Numbered from the stretch's first letter, positions 25,581 to 34,909 are shown. The stretch: 64,000 nucleotides of DNA from Mangrovimonas spongiae (GCF_003944795.1 NZ_RWBG01000003.1:1-64000); one strand, 5' to 3'. The notes: generated from the sequence alone by a model not told the origin. Numbers and translations: made by a program.

Positions 25581-26586
25581 ATTCGTATTTTTTAATAAAC
25601 TCTTCTACTTTTTCTACCATATTTTTACTGCCGCAGAAAAATGGTACACGTTGGTGCAATTCGGTAGGCTCAATATCCATAATTCGGGTATGGCCATTAC
25701 TAGCTTTTCCGTTGGCTTGTTCAGCTAAAAATGCCATGGGGTTGCATTCGTAAAGTAAGCGCAGTTTTCCATTGGAGTTTTTAGAGTGTTTAGGATACAT
25801 ATAAATACCGCCTTTAATCATATTTCTATGAAAATCGGATACCAAAGAACCAATGTAACGAGAGGTATAAGGTCTGTCTCCTTCTTCCATTTGGCAATAT
25901 TTAATATAGTCTTTTACCCCTTGAGGAAAGTGAATGTAGTTTCCTTCGTTTACTGAATAGATTTTTCCGTCTTCAGGAAATTGCATGTCGGGGTGAGACA
26001 AATAAAATGTACCAATTGCAGGGTTTAACGTAAACCCATTTACACCGTGGCCTGTGGTGTAAACCAACATAGTTGAGGTGCCATAAACCACATATCCTGC
26101 CGCTACTTGCTGATTTCCTTTTTGAAGAAAATCGTCTATCGTAACAGGTGTTCCAAGTGGTGTAACACGTCTGTAAATGGAAAAAATAGTTCCTACCGAA
26201 ACGTTCACATCAATATTAGACGATCCATCTAAAGGATCAATTAAAACGACATATTTATTTTGGTTGTTTTCATCCTGGCTGTTTATGGCCACAAAATCAT
26301 CTTCTTCCTCACTGGCAATACCACAAACAATATTTCTGTTGGTTAAAGTGTGTATAAATTTTTCGTTAGCATACACATCTAGTTTTTGTTGGTCTTCCCC
26401 TTGAACATTGGTTTCACCAGCAGCACCAATAATATCTACCAATCCAGCCTTGTTTACTTCGTGATTTACCACTTTTGCAGCTAACCGAATAGAATTAATA
26501 AGTCTTGAAAGTTCTCCTGAGGTGTATTTAAAGGACGCTTGATTTTCTATAATAAACTCACCTAGCGTTTGCTTTTTAATAGACAT
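25579..26586 (-). CDS. fbp: Fructose-1,6-bisphosphatase, class I
   Basis: 335 residues; hydrolyses fructose-1,6-bisphosphate to fructose-6-phosphate in gluconeogenesis. The metal and catalytic segment [20 protein letters not shown] (about 122-141) is the FBPase signature, preceded by the acidic ASEEED metal site (about 93-98). [20 protein letters not shown] (about 277-296) is the substrate/phosphate signature. Length fits the family. It is convergent with the TerB-like gene and divergent from the GNAT-aspartate kinase operon. Confidence 0.97.
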   Translation of the reverse strand: MSIKKQTLGEFIIENQASFKYTSGELSRLINSIRLAAKVVNHEVNKAGLVDIIGAAGETNVQGEDQQKLDVYANEKFIHTLTNRNIVCGIASEEEDDFVAINSQDENNQNKYVVLIDPLDGSSNIDVNVSVGTIFSIYRRVTPLGTPVTIDDFLQKGNQQVAAGYVVYGTSTMLVYTTGHGVNGFTLNPAIGTFYLSHPDMQFPEDGKIYSVNEGNYIHFPQGVKDYIKYCQMEEGDRPYTSRYIGSLVSDFHRNMIKGGIYMYPKHSKNSNGKLRLLYECNPMAFLAEQANGKASNGHTRIMDIEPTELHQRVPFFCGSKNMVEKVEEFIKKYE

Positions 26587-26685
26587 ATAATATGTTTGAG
26601 ATGATTGTTCTGCAAATATCGAAGTTTTTTACGCAACTACAACGTTTTCGTTTAACATTATACAATTTAATGTTTAAGTTTGGGT

Positions 26686-26693
26686 TATCTTTG
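26686..26693 (+). promoter_or_regulatory. -7 box for the GNAT-aspartate kinase operon
   Basis: TATCTTTG is an exact TAnnTTTG match 18 bp before the GNAT ATG, giving a very short leader. Confidence 0.55.
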
Positions 26694-26711
26694 AGTTGAT
26701 TAAAATTAACT

Positions 26712-27191
26712 ATGACATTTTCCATCCGTACTGCCCAAAAAAAAGACATGCCACAAGTTTTGGAGCTTATCCAAGAACTGGCTGTTTATGAAAAAGAACC
26801 CGACGCTGTTGAAATCGCGGTTTCAGATTTAGAACATTATGGTTTTGGATTACAACCAGCTTTTCACTGTTTTGTTGCCGAAATAAATAATAGCATTGTT
26901 GGCATGGCTTTGGTTTACAAGCGATTTTCTACTTGGAAAGGACAAGCCTTACATCTTGAAGATTTAATTGTTAAACAGAACTCTCGTGGTAATGGTTTAG
27001 GTAAAGCTTTGTTAGACGAAGTTGTAAAATATGGTAAAAAATTAGGTGTAAAACGTATTTGTTGGGAGGTTTTAGATTGGAACGAACCCGCTATTACATT
27101 TTACGAAAAAAATGGCGCGAATGTTATGCGCGATTGGGATGTTGTTCAGTTAGATGAAAGTGGTATAGAAAACTATTTATCCAAACTATAA
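26712..27191 (+). CDS. GNAT family N-acetyltransferase
   Basis: A 159-residue GCN5-type acetyltransferase. The acetyl-CoA loop is QNSRGNGLGKALLDEV (about 94-109; R/QxxGxG/A), and the C-terminal WNEPAITFYEKNGANV matches the spermidine/diamine acetyltransferase-like subgroup. The substrate is unknown, with a small amine or amino acid plausible. Its TAA overlaps the ATG of the aspartate kinase by one base (TAATG), so the two are translationally coupled. Confidence 0.92.
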   Translation: MTFSIRTAQKKDMPQVLELIQELAVYEKEPDAVEIAVSDLEHYGFGLQPAFHCFVAEINNSIVGMALVYKRFSTWKGQALHLEDLIVKQNSRGNGLGKALLDEVVKYGKKLGVKRICWEVLDWNEPAITFYEKNGANVMRDWDVVQLDESGIENYLSKL

Positions 27192-28441
27192 TGCAAGTAT
27201 TTAAATTTGGAGGCGCTTCGGTAAAAGATGCTAATGGAGTAAAAAACTTAGTAAAAGTATTACAAACCACGGGTTACGATAATACATTAATGGTGGTTTC
27301 TGCAATGGGTAAAACTACTAATGCATTGGAGAAAGTGGTGTCTAATTATTTCAATAATAAAAATGAACTACAGAGCTCTATCCAAGATGTAAAAAAATTT
27401 CATAATGCCATTTTATTAGATTTATTTGAAAACGAACAACATTCGGTATTTAAAAAAGTAACGACTTTATTTGATGATTTATCATTGTTTTTCGATAGAA
27501 ATAAATCTCCCGATTACAATTTTGTTTACGACCAAACCGTGGGATTTGGCGAGTTGGTGTCTACAACTATTATTAGCGAATACTTAAACAGTATAGGTTT
27601 AAAAAACAGGTGGTTGGACGTTCGTGATTGTATTAAAACAGATAGTTATTACAGAAATGCGCATGTAAAATGGGAGGATACACAACAGCAAATTCAAAAG
27701 CAATATCAAAGGAACACACTAAATATAACACAAGGATTTTTAGCAAGCGATTTCAATAATTTTACTACAACGCTTGGTCGCGAAGGAAGTGATTATACCG
27801 CAGCCATTTTTGCTTATTGTTTAAATGCCCAAAAGGTCACTATTTGGAAAGATGTAGATGGCGTACTTAATGCCGATCCACGGTATTTTGAAAATGCCCA
27901 ATTACTCAATACTATTTCTTATCGCGAGGCCATAGAGTTAGCGTTTTATGGCGCGTCGGTTATTCACCCCAAAACATTGCAGCCCTTGCAACGTAAGGAA
28001 ATTCCGTTGTGTGTAAAATCGTTTTTAAACCCAGAACAACCCGGAACTACTGTTTGTAAAGGCAAAGGGATCTCACCAGAAATCCCGTGTTTTATTGTCA
28101 AGAAAAACGAAGTGCTTATTTCATTATCATCATTGGATTTTTCTTACATTGTAGAAGAAAATATAAGTGATATTTTCAACTTATTACATTTATATAAAAT
28201 GAAGGTTGATGTTATTCAAAACTCGGCAATTAGTTTTTCAGTTTGTGTAGATAACGTTTATAACAATCTAGATAAATTATTACAGCATTTAAAAGCAAAA
28301 TTTAAAGTAGAATGTTACGAAAATGTATCATTATATACTATTAGGCATTATAACGATGTAGCGATTCAGCAAATAGAAAAAGATAAACAGGTGTTGCTGA
28401 AACAATTAACGCCTACAACCATGCAAATCGTTACTAAATAA
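27191..28441 (+). CDS. Aspartate kinase (monofunctional)
   Basis: 416 residues; phosphorylates aspartate, the first step toward lysine/diaminopimelate, threonine and methionine. The kinase domain starts MQVFKFGGASVKDA (K-FGG-S motif) and includes TLGREGSDYTAAIFAYCL (about 197-214) and VTIWKDVDGVLNADPR (about 217-232). The last ~120 residues form the ACT-type regulatory region, more diverged than in LysC. There is no fused homoserine dehydrogenase. It is cotranscribed with the GNAT gene and probably with the acyltransferase 20 bp downstream. Confidence 0.93.
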   Translation: MQVFKFGGASVKDANGVKNLVKVLQTTGYDNTLMVVSAMGKTTNALEKVVSNYFNNKNELQSSIQDVKKFHNAILLDLFENEQHSVFKKVTTLFDDLSLFFDRNKSPDYNFVYDQTVGFGELVSTTIISEYLNSIGLKNRWLDVRDCIKTDSYYRNAHVKWEDTQQQIQKQYQRNTLNITQGFLASDFNNFTTTLGREGSDYTAAIFAYCLNAQKVTIWKDVDGVLNADPRYFENAQLLNTISYREAIELAFYGASVIHPKTLQPLQRKEIPLCVKSFLNPEQPGTTVCKGKGISPEIPCFIVKKNEVLISLSSLDFSYIVEENISDIFNLLHLYKMKVDVIQNSAISFSVCVDNVYNNLDKLLQHLKAKFKVECYENVSLYTIRHYNDVAIQQIEKDKQVLLKQLTPTTMQIVTK

Positions 28442-28461
28442 AGTTTTACTATTTTTGAAAT

Positions 28462-30303
28462 ATGAGTAAATCAACCAATTCAGGATTGGTATCTGCCAAA
28501 GAAGTTGCCCAAGCTATACAAATGGATAAGTATGGTTTTTTGGGCACATTTATTGGTTGGTTATTAATGAAGGTGCTTAAAATTTCTACCCTAAACAAAA
28601 TTTATAATCGTAATAAACATTTACAAAAGCTAGATTTTTTAAACAGTATTTTAAGCGAATTTCAAATTAACTTTGAAATCCCTGATGAAGATTTTAAGCG
28701 TTTACCAAAAGATGGCGCTTATATTACTGTTTCCAATCATCCATTAGGCGGAATAGATGGTATTTTATTGTTAAAGTTAATGTTGGAACAGCGTGATGAT
28801 TTTAAAATAATTGCCAATTTTTTATTGCATCGTATTGCGCCAATCAAACCCTACATTTTACCAGTTAACCCTTTTGAAAAACGAAAAGATGCCAAGTCGA
28901 GCATTTTAGGATTTAAAAATGCTATAAAGCATTTACAAGAAGGACATCCTCTAGGTATTTTTCCAGCAGGAGAAGTATCAACTTATCGCGATGGCAAACT
29001 AGTTGTCGATCGCCCTTGGGAAGAAGCCGCCATGAAATTGGCACAAAAGGCCGAAGTGCCGATCGTTCCTATTTATTTTCATGCAAAAAACAGCAAACTG
29101 TTTTATAAGCTATCCAAAATTAACGACACCTTTAGAACAGCCAAATTACCGTCAGAATTACTTACCCAAAAACGTCGAACTATTAAAGTGAGAATTGGAC
29201 GGCCAATTTCGGTAAAAGATCAAGAAGAGTATAAAGATTTAAAAGGATTTTCAGAATTTATTCGTCGGAAAACATATATGCTATCCAATTCTTTCGATGA
29301 AAAAGGAAAGTTCTTAAGTAGTATTCCTTCAACTTTAAAAATTCCAAGACCGCCAAAAAATATCATTACACCAGTCGATAGGAAAGTAATGCAAAAAGAG
29401 GTTGATAAGCTTCGCGATAAAGACTTACGTTTATTAGAAAGCAAGAATTATGAGGTGTTTTTGGCATCGGCTAAAGAAATGCCTAATATTTTACAAGAGA
29501 TTGGCCGATTACGAGAAATAACTTTCCGTGAAGTGGGAGAAGGTACCAATGAAGCTATAGATTTAGACCGTTTTGATACCTATTATCACCATATGTTTTT
29601 ATGGGATAACGATGCTAAGGTTATTGCTGGAGCTTACCGCATGGGCTTAGGTGCACAAATTTTTGAAAAGTATGGGATAGACGGCTTTTATCTTCAGGAT
29701 TTATTTCGTTTTGAACAAGAAGTATACCCTATGATGAGCAAATCCATAGAAATGGGACGTGCTTTTATTATCAAAGAATATCAGCAAAAACCCATGCCGT
29801 TGTTTTTGCTATGGAAAGGTATTGTACATACTACATTGCGTTATCCAGAACATAAATATTTAATTGGCGGCGTAAGTATAAGTAATCAATTTTCAAACTT
29901 TTCCAAATCGTTAATGATCGAGTTTATGAAATCGCATTACTACGATCCGTATTTGGCACAATTTGTTCGCCCCAAAAAAGAATTTAAGGTGAAATTGAAT
30001 GATGCCGACAAAGAATTTGTGTTTGATGAAACCGAAGCTGATTTAAATAAGTTCGATAAAATTATTGATGAGGTGGAGCCTGGCGCTTTACGTTTACCTG
30101 TCTTGCTTAAAAAGTATATAAAACAAAATGCTAAACTAGTGGCGTTTAATGTCGATCCGTTGTTTAACAACTCGGTTGACGGATTGATGTATATCAAAAT
30201 TGCTGATCTTCCGGAAAGCACCGTAAAGCCTGTGATGGAAGAGTTTCAAGCCGAATTGGAGCGTAAACTATCCGAGCAAAACGATACAATTAATAACTCC
30301 TAA
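28462..30303 (+). CDS. Bifunctional acyltransferase, OlsF-type (amino-acid lipid synthesis)
   Basis: A 613-residue fusion. The N-terminal half is a PlsC/LPLAT O-acyltransferase, with the HX4D-type motif VSNHPLGGIDG (about 91-101) and FPAGEVS (about 171). The C-terminal half (about 325-560) is an OlsB/hemolysin-like GNAT N-acyltransferase: EIGRLREITFREVGEGTNEA, then DLDRFDTYYHHMFLWD and EMGRAFI. This O-then-N order is that of OlsF in flavobacteria, which makes ornithine or related amino-acid lipids by N-acylation and then O-acylation. Products would be phosphorus-free membrane lipids. A separate OlsA/OlsB pair is not seen nearby. The exact amino-acid head group cannot be read from sequence. 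Confidence 0.87.
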   Translation: MSKSTNSGLVSAKEVAQAIQMDKYGFLGTFIGWLLMKVLKISTLNKIYNRNKHLQKLDFLNSILSEFQINFEIPDEDFKRLPKDGAYITVSNHPLGGIDGILLLKLMLEQRDDFKIIANFLLHRIAPIKPYILPVNPFEKRKDAKSSILGFKNAIKHLQEGHPLGIFPAGEVSTYRDGKLVVDRPWEEAAMKLAQKAEVPIVPIYFHAKNSKLFYKLSKINDTFRTAKLPSELLTQKRRTIKVRIGRPISVKDQEEYKDLKGFSEFIRRKTYMLSNSFDEKGKFLSSIPSTLKIPRPPKNIITPVDRKVMQKEVDKLRDKDLRLLESKNYEVFLASAKEMPNILQEIGRLREITFREVGEGTNEAIDLDRFDTYYHHMFLWDNDAKVIAGAYRMGLGAQIFEKYGIDGFYLQDLFRFEQEVYPMMSKSIEMGRAFIIKEYQQKPMPLFLLWKGIVHTTLRYPEHKYLIGGVSISNQFSNFSKSLMIEFMKSHYYDPYLAQFVRPKKEFKVKLNDADKEFVFDETEADLNKFDKIIDEVEPGALRLPVLLKKYIKQNAKLVAFNVDPLFNNSVDGLMYIKIADLPESTVKPVMEEFQAELERKLSEQNDTINNS

Positions 30304-30326
30304 AGAATTAAAATTCAATGTATATT

Positions 30327-30361
30327 TTTGATATTACTTAGTTTTATCGTAATATTGCAAT
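30327..30361 (+). promoter_or_regulatory. arsR promoter with overlapping operator-like palindrome
   Basis: TTTG (30327-30330), a 19 bp gap and TAATATTG (30350-30357, 7 of 8 to TAnnTTTG) form a good Bacteroidetes promoter. ATCGTAATATTGCAAT (30346-30361; 12 of 16 positions symmetric) covers the -7 box. ArsR bound here would block transcription. The predicted start fits the GTG at 30378. Confidence 0.6.
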
Positions 30362-30377
30362 GAAACAATAAAGGGGT

Positions 30378-30710
30378 GTGGGATTAGCTAAATCAGAACT
30401 TTTTACAGACAAACAAAACCAAATTGCACAGTTAGCCAAAGTGTTTGGTCATCCAGCACGTGTGGCTATTTTGGAGCACTTGTTTAAAATAAATAGCTGT
30501 GTTTGCGGCGATTTGGTAAACGAAATAGGATTGGCGCAGCCCACAATTTCGCAACACTTAAAAGAACTTAAACACTTAGGATTAATTCAAGGTACTATAG
30601 AGGGCACTAGCGTTTGCTACTGTATTAATACAACAAATTGGATAAAAATGAAACAATTGCTCAACGCGTTTTTAGATCAAGACGTCAATAACGCCTCAAA
30701 TTGTTGCTAA
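30378..30710 (+). CDS. arsR: ArsR-family metalloregulator
   Basis: A 110-residue winged-helix repressor, GTG start. VFGHPARVAILEHL (about 22-35) and the recognition helix region AQPTISQHLKELKHLGLI (about 53-70) are standard. Candidate As(III)/metal thiolates are C41 and C43 (SCVCGDL, the ELCVCDL-type site in helix alpha3), C80 and C82 (CYC), and the terminal pair C109-C110. It should leave DNA when arsenite binds and so turn on the following genes. An operator-like palindrome overlaps its own promoter and a second lies just downstream of the gene. Confidence 0.93.
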   Translation: MGLAKSELFTDKQNQIAQLAKVFGHPARVAILEHLFKINSCVCGDLVNEIGLAQPTISQHLKELKHLGLIQGTIEGTSVCYCINTTNWIKMKQLLNAFLDQDVNNASNCC

Positions 30711-30728
30711 AAAAATTTGAACACATTA

Positions 30729-30744
30729 ATCGTAATATCACAAT
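30729..30744 (+). promoter_or_regulatory. Second ArsR operator-like palindrome
   Basis: ATCGTAATATCACAAT matches the arsR-promoter site at 13 of 16 positions and has the same dyad symmetry. It lies between arsR and the DUF6428-like gene, 15 bp before that ATG. Confidence 0.55.
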
Positions 30745-30758
30745 AAAAACAAAATAAG

Positions 30759-31226
30759 ATGACACTCTCAGAATTAAAATCAGCTTTAAAACCTTTACAA
30801 AACATCGCTTTTCAACTACCCAATAGCGAGTTAGTGCCAAGTCACTTTCACGTCACCGAAGTTGGCCAGATTAACAAAACATTTATCGATTGTGGTGGGA
30901 CGTTAAGAGACGAAAGCGTGATTAGTTTGCAATTATGGAATGCCAATGATTATGACCATAGGTTGCACCCAGAAAAATTGGTGCATATTTTAGAGCTTTC
31001 AGAAGAAAAACTTGGGTTAAAAGATTTAGATATTGAAGTGGAATATCAAGGGGATACCATTCAGAAATTTGGATTGGATTTTAATGGCGAAAATTTCTTA
31101 TTAACCACAAAACAAACCGATTGTTTGGCAAAAGATAATTGTGGCATTCCTGTTGAAAAACCAAAAGTTAAACTAGCCGATTTATCTAACGAGCCTTGTT
31201 GTTCTCCAGACGGTAATTGTTGTTAA
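30759..31226 (+). CDS. DUF6428-like protein of the arsenic operon, cysteine-tailed
   Basis: 155 residues of unknown function. To my knowledge this type (DUF6428) recurs in flavobacterial ars operons. The body is alpha/beta, with FHVTEVGQINKTFIDCGG (about 29-46) as the most distinctive stretch. The tail carries a cysteine-rich end: CLAKDNCG, then PCCSPDGNCC. Four terminal cysteines in CC...CC spacing suggest As(III) or metal binding, perhaps as a chaperone handing arsenite to the pump. It sits between arsR and the reductase with its own operator-like site. The arsenic link is from context. Confidence 0.75.
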   Translation: MTLSELKSALKPLQNIAFQLPNSELVPSHFHVTEVGQINKTFIDCGGTLRDESVISLQLWNANDYDHRLHPEKLVHILELSEEKLGLKDLDIEVEYQGDTIQKFGLDFNGENFLLTTKQTDCLAKDNCGIPVEKPKVKLADLSNEPCCSPDGNCC

Positions 31227-31265
31227 GGCAAAACCCATGCATAAATTATGTTCTTAAAACTAATA

Positions 31266-31856
31266 ATGGCTATTGAAAAGTTACAAACCATTTCAATTTC
31301 AGACGATAGAAAAGCAACCTTACAACCACTTATAGATTTTATTCAAAACAAAATTGATAGTAAACAATCAGTAAACATCAACTTTATTTGTACTCATAAT
31401 TCCAGACGCAGCCATTTGTCGCAAATTTGGTCGCAAGCATTGGCATCGTATTTTAATGTGCCGAACGTTTATTGCTATTCAGGCGGAACAGAAGAAACGG
31501 CTATGTTTCCAATGATTGCAAAGGTGTTGGAACAATCTGGTTTTCAAATTCAAAAGCTTTCCAATGAAAACAACCCTATTTATACTATAAAATATGCTGA
31601 AAACAGTCATCCCATTATCGGGTTTTCCAAACGTATGGATAGTGAATTCAACCCAAAATCAGGATTTGCAGCCGTTATGACATGTTCGCAAGCTGATGCC
31701 GGTTGCCCATTTGTGCCAGGTGCAGAAAAACGTATTCCAATCACCTTTGAAGACCCCAAAGTTTTTGATGGTACACCAGAGCAAGAGGCTAAATATAAAG
31801 AGCGCAGTCTGCAAATTGCAGCAGAAATGTATTATGTATTTTCAAACATTAAATAG
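31266..31856 (+). CDS. arsC: Low-molecular-weight phosphatase-type arsenate reductase
   Basis: 196 residues from the ATG MAIEKL; a start six codons upstream is less likely. The P-loop is CTHNSRRSH (C42-X5-R48), the LMW-PTP/ArsC signature. [20 protein letters not shown] (about 137-156) supplies further cysteines of the redox relay. It should reduce arsenate to arsenite or act on a phospho-protein; context with ArsR and ACR3 strongly favours arsenic. It is larger than thioredoxin-coupled ArsC (~130), as is usual for the Bacteroidetes form. Confidence 0.88.
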   Translation: MAIEKLQTISISDDRKATLQPLIDFIQNKIDSKQSVNINFICTHNSRRSHLSQIWSQALASYFNVPNVYCYSGGTEETAMFPMIAKVLEQSGFQIQKLSNENNPIYTIKYAENSHPIIGFSKRMDSEFNPKSGFAAVMTCSQADAGCPFVPGAEKRIPITFEDPKVFDGTPEQEAKYKERSLQIAAEMYYVFSNIK

Positions 31857-31861
31857 TAAAA

Positions 31862-32902
31862 ATGAGTTCCAAAAAATCACTTAGTTTTTTAGATAAGAAT
31901 TTAACCTTGTGGATATTTTTAGCGATGGCTTTTGGTGTAGCCTTAGGCTATTTTGCACCCAGTATTCCCGAAAAAATAAACGGATTAAGTAGTGGAACTA
32001 CTAATATTCCCATTGCCATTGGGTTAATTGTAATGATGTATCCGCCTTTGGCAAAAGTAAATTATGCGCTATTGCCAAAAGTGTTTAAAAATGTAAAGAT
32101 TCTATCCGTATCGTTAGTATTAAATTGGATTGTTGGACCTATTTTAATGTTTCTTTTAGCCATTACGTTTTTACAAGATTACCCCGAATATATGGTTGGA
32201 TTAATTTTAATTGGTTTAGCACGTTGTATTGCGATGGTTTTAGTGTGGAACGACTTAGCCGAAGGAAGTAGCGAATATGGTGCTGGATTGGTGGCGTTGA
32301 ACAGCATTTTCCAAGTGTTTGCGTATAGTTTTTATGCTTGGATTTTTATTACTGTGCTGCCACCTTATTTTGGTTTTGAAGGCGCTATTGTCGATATATC
32401 TATTGCTACCATTGCCGAAAGCGTCGCTATCTACCTTGGATTGCCTTTTGTTTTAGGCTTTTTAAGCCGATTGATTTTAGTGAAACTGAAAGGTGAAACG
32501 TGGTATAACGAAACATTTATTCCTACTATTTCACCATTAACACTTATAGCTTTGTTATTTACCATTGTGGTGATGTTTTCTTTAAAAGGGGAGTTGATTG
32601 TTGAAATCCCAATGGATGTGGTTATTATTGCCATACCATTGTTGCTGTACTTTACCATCATGTTTATCCTAGGTTTTTTTGTTACTAAAGCAATGGGGGC
32701 CGATTATAACAAAACAACAGCAGTAGCTTTTACGGCTGCAGGTAATAATTTTGAACTAGCAATTGCTGTTGCTATTGCTGTCTTTGGATTGAATTCTGGA
32801 CAAGCATTTGCTGGTGTTATTGGACCTTTGGTAGAGGTCCCAGCACTAATTTTACTAGTAAAAGTAGCTTTTTGGCTTCGTGAAAAATACTTTAAAGCAT
32901 AA
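31862..32902 (+). CDS. arsB: ACR3-family arsenite efflux transporter
   Basis: A 346-residue integral membrane protein with about ten helices, of the ACR3 (bile-acid/arsenite) family that exports As(III) using the proton gradient. The conserved cysteine of TM4 is present in [18 protein letters not shown], and the TM9 acidic residue in [18 protein letters not shown]. It begins five bases after the reductase stop and is the last gene of the operon, closed by a strong terminator. The name arsB is used loosely; it is not the unrelated ArsB-type pump. Confidence 0.93.
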   Translation: MSSKKSLSFLDKNLTLWIFLAMAFGVALGYFAPSIPEKINGLSSGTTNIPIAIGLIVMMYPPLAKVNYALLPKVFKNVKILSVSLVLNWIVGPILMFLLAITFLQDYPEYMVGLILIGLARCIAMVLVWNDLAEGSSEYGAGLVALNSIFQVFAYSFYAWIFITVLPPYFGFEGAIVDISIATIAESVAIYLGLPFVLGFLSRLILVKLKGETWYNETFIPTISPLTLIALLFTIVVMFSLKGELIVEIPMDVVIIAIPLLLYFTIMFILGFFVTKAMGADYNKTTAVAFTAAGNNFELAIAVAIAVFGLNSGQAFAGVIGPLVEVPALILLVKVAFWLREKYFKA

Positions 32903-32932
32903 AAAAACCGCAAATAAGTATTTGCGGTTTTT
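32903..32932. terminator. Bidirectional terminator after the ars operon
   Basis: AAAACCGCAAATA pairs with TATTTGCGGTTTT and T-runs exist both ways, serving the ars operon and the convergent DUF4870 gene. Confidence 0.85.
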
Positions 32933-32947
32933 GAAATAGTTTTTTGT

Positions 32948-33361
32948 TTAGATAGACTTAAACCAGTCTTGAAATTGATTGCCAAGTAAGAAAATAGTTT
33001 TTTTCTTGCCACTAAGAGCACCTACTAAACTAATAATCCATAGGATTAATACTAGAATCCAGCCAACTAGGTTTACCACAGGAATAATACCTAAAACGAA
33101 ACCAATAATCATAATACCTAACATTTGACGAATGTAAAAAGAGGCATATTCAGTTTTCTTGTCACCGTTATTCATTACAATGGCAATAACCCATCCTATT
33201 AATGTAATGTGAGCAATAACGGCTACGTTTTTGCCGTCGCTTAATACTTCTTCGGCATCTTTTGTAAATTCTTTGGCGGTTTCTTTAGCTTCTTCACTAA
33301 AGTTTTTAGCGGTTTCTTTGGTATCATCAAATCTATCGTTGGATTTGTTTTCTTCAGACAT
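32948..33361 (-). CDS. DUF4870-domain membrane protein
   Basis: 137 residues: a charged, repetitive N-terminus (KETAKNFSEEAKETAKEFTK, about 15-34, likely amphipathic coiled helix) and then DUF4870. The domain begins VAVIAHITLIGWVIAIVMN and continues with FYIRQMLGIMIIGFVLGII and a third helix VGWILVLILWIISLVGAL. The function of this widespread small membrane family is not known. It is convergent with the ars operon and may be cotranscribed with the genes upstream on the minus strand. Confidence 0.88.
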   Translation of the reverse strand: MSEENKSNDRFDDTKETAKNFSEEAKETAKEFTKDAEEVLSDGKNVAVIAHITLIGWVIAIVMNNGDKKTEYASFYIRQMLGIMIIGFVLGIIPVVNLVGWILVLILWIISLVGALSGKKKTIFLLGNQFQDWFKSI

Positions 33362-33415
33362 AATATTTTAAAATTTAATGGTTAATGGTTAAAGTTAGAA
33401 AAAAAATAAATGGAA

Positions 33416-33802
33416 TTACAAAAAAGCATTGTCTACGGGTTCCCAAAGTTCAATTTTGTTACCGTCGTTGTCCATAATCCAACCAAATCTTCCATAATCG
33501 TATTCTTCCATTTCGCCAACAATGGTAACACCTTCGTCTTTTAGGGTTTTTAATAATTCTTCAAGATTCTCCACCCGATAATTAAACATAAACTCTTTTT
33601 TTGATGGCTTATAATATTCGGTATCCTTGGAAAACGGACTCCATTGTGTAGAGCAGTCATTACCATCTTTATCCTTCCACCAAAAGGTACAACCGTAATC
33701 ATCGGTATTAAAACCTAAGTGTTTTTTATACCAGTCTTTTGTGGCTTTGGGATCTTTGGTTTTAAAAAATAAACCGCCAATGCCAGTTACGCGTTTTTTC
33801 AT
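33416..33802 (-). CDS. VOC (glyoxalase/bleomycin-resistance) family protein
   Basis: A 128-residue double beta-alpha-beta-beta-beta protein. GIGGLFFKTKDPKATKDWYK opens it as in typical VOC domains, and the last strand WIMDNDGNKIELWEP holds the C-terminal Glu metal ligand. Members include glyoxalases, dioxygenases and antibiotic-binding proteins; the substrate is not inferable. Nine bases separate it from the DUF1801 gene upstream, so they are likely cotranscribed. Confidence 0.9.
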   Translation of the reverse strand: MKKRVTGIGGLFFKTKDPKATKDWYKKHLGFNTDDYGCTFWWKDKDGNDCSTQWSPFSKDTEYYKPSKKEFMFNYRVENLEELLKTLKDEGVTIVGEMEEYDYGRFGWIMDNDGNKIELWEPVDNAFL

Positions 33803-33811
33803 AGTTATTTC

Positions 33812-34264
33812 TTATTTTATGTTAGTTTCGTAAATGTCTATCCATTCGTCTGCGGTGAGTTTTGTGCAAAGTTCTGCAATCAACTCATAAGGAATCTGCT
33901 CAAGCTTTTTAAAACGAACGCAGCTTTTGCCCATATCTAATTTTAGTTTGCAGTGTTTTGGATATTCGCTTACAAACCAATTGTGGATTTCAGGTACGGC
34001 ATAAATGCCACTATGGTATAGGTTTATGGAATTTTTTTGCGAGGCAAAACTGATAAAGGGTAAAGGTTCTTTGGGATTGCAGTGGTAACCATTGGGATAT
34101 TTGCTGTGTGGCACGTAATAGCCAATCATTCCGTATTGAATGCCTTCTTCAAAACCTTTAGGCAAGTTATTTTTTATGATTTGTCGAAGTTTTTTTAAGG
34201 CATCTTGACGCTCTTCAGGAACTTGATTTATATAGTCTTCTGGCGATGATGCTTTGTATTGCAT
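33812..34264 (-). CDS. DUF1801-domain protein
   Basis: A 150-residue protein of the YdhG/DUF1801 group. SSPEDYINQVPEERQDALKK and the following FEEGIQYGMIGYYVP are typical, as is the late DMGKSCVRFKKLEQIPYELI. These are small iron-chaperone-like fold proteins (related to frataxin-like YdhG) of uncertain function. It is probably cotranscribed with the VOC gene. Confidence 0.87.
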   Translation of the reverse strand: MQYKASSPEDYINQVPEERQDALKKLRQIIKNNLPKGFEEGIQYGMIGYYVPHSKYPNGYHCNPKEPLPFISFASQKNSINLYHSGIYAVPEIHNWFVSEYPKHCKLKLDMGKSCVRFKKLEQIPYELIAELCTKLTADEWIDIYETNIK

Positions 34265-34336
34265 AAATTTTTAATTTATTTCTATTGTTATAAATGTAAC
34301 AATTTTGCTCACAAAATAAGAACCTGATATATAAAA

Positions 34337-34363
34337 AAAGCGACCTGAAAATAGGTCGCTTAA
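34337..34363 (-). terminator. Terminator after the exported hypothetical gene
   Basis: AAGCGACCT pairs with AGGTCGCTT, and the minus strand continues into a T run. It ends the 34382-34909 transcript. Confidence 0.8.
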
Positions 34364-34381
34364 AACTGCGTAATATGTTTG

Positions 34382-34909
34382 CTAAATAATTACTTTAAGA
34401 GTCTTTTTTTTAGTATCGTTTTTTAATATCACATTATAAGTAATTTGTGCACCACTAGTACTTTTATAGATAATTTTACAAAGTGTATTGCTAATAATCC
34501 ATTCGGGATTATTTTTAGCAAGCTTTGCATGTATCTCTACAGGTAACCTTACATTTTTATATGTTTCTGTGCTTTCTGTTAAATTACCATTGTGGTTAAA
34601 GTTGGCAATTATTTTATAGTCCCCTTCGTTAAAAACAACATTGTAAAATGCCTTTTCTTTGGGTGTGTAAATAGCTAAATCACTTACATTAAATGCTGCA
34701 ACCTTAGATCGCATTTTTTGTACCACAATTGGCAATTGTTTATTATTTACTTTTGATAAGTAAAGTACATTTTTTAATGTTTTAGGATTTGTTTTTCGTG
34801 TTGGAGTAGTTTTAACTTCGTTTGAAGTATTTAAATAAGCAACATTGTTTTGGGCTTGAATTTGATAGCTTAACCCAAAGATAATTAAACCGATTAGTAA
34901 TCTCTTCAT
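34382..34909 (-). CDS. Exported hypothetical protein, PepSY-like
   Basis: 175 residues with a signal peptide (ends QIQAQ). The C-terminal ~85 residues (KAFYNVVFNEGDYKIIANFN, then TESTETYKNVRLPVEI and WIISNT) resemble the PepSY-like/DUF2874 proteins of Bacteroidetes: strand pairs around a helix beginning LPVEIHAKLAKNNPEW. They are periplasmic and of unknown role. It lies downstream of the TPR-HTH regulator, and three ATAGACA repeats lie upstream, so it may be controlled by it. Confidence 0.65.
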   Translation of the reverse strand: MKRLLIGLIIFGLSYQIQAQNNVAYLNTSNEVKTTPTRKTNPKTLKNVLYLSKVNNKQLPIVVQKMRSKVAAFNVSDLAIYTPKEKAFYNVVFNEGDYKIIANFNHNGNLTESTETYKNVRLPVEIHAKLAKNNPEWIISNTLCKIIYKSTSGAQITYNVILKNDTKKKTLKVII

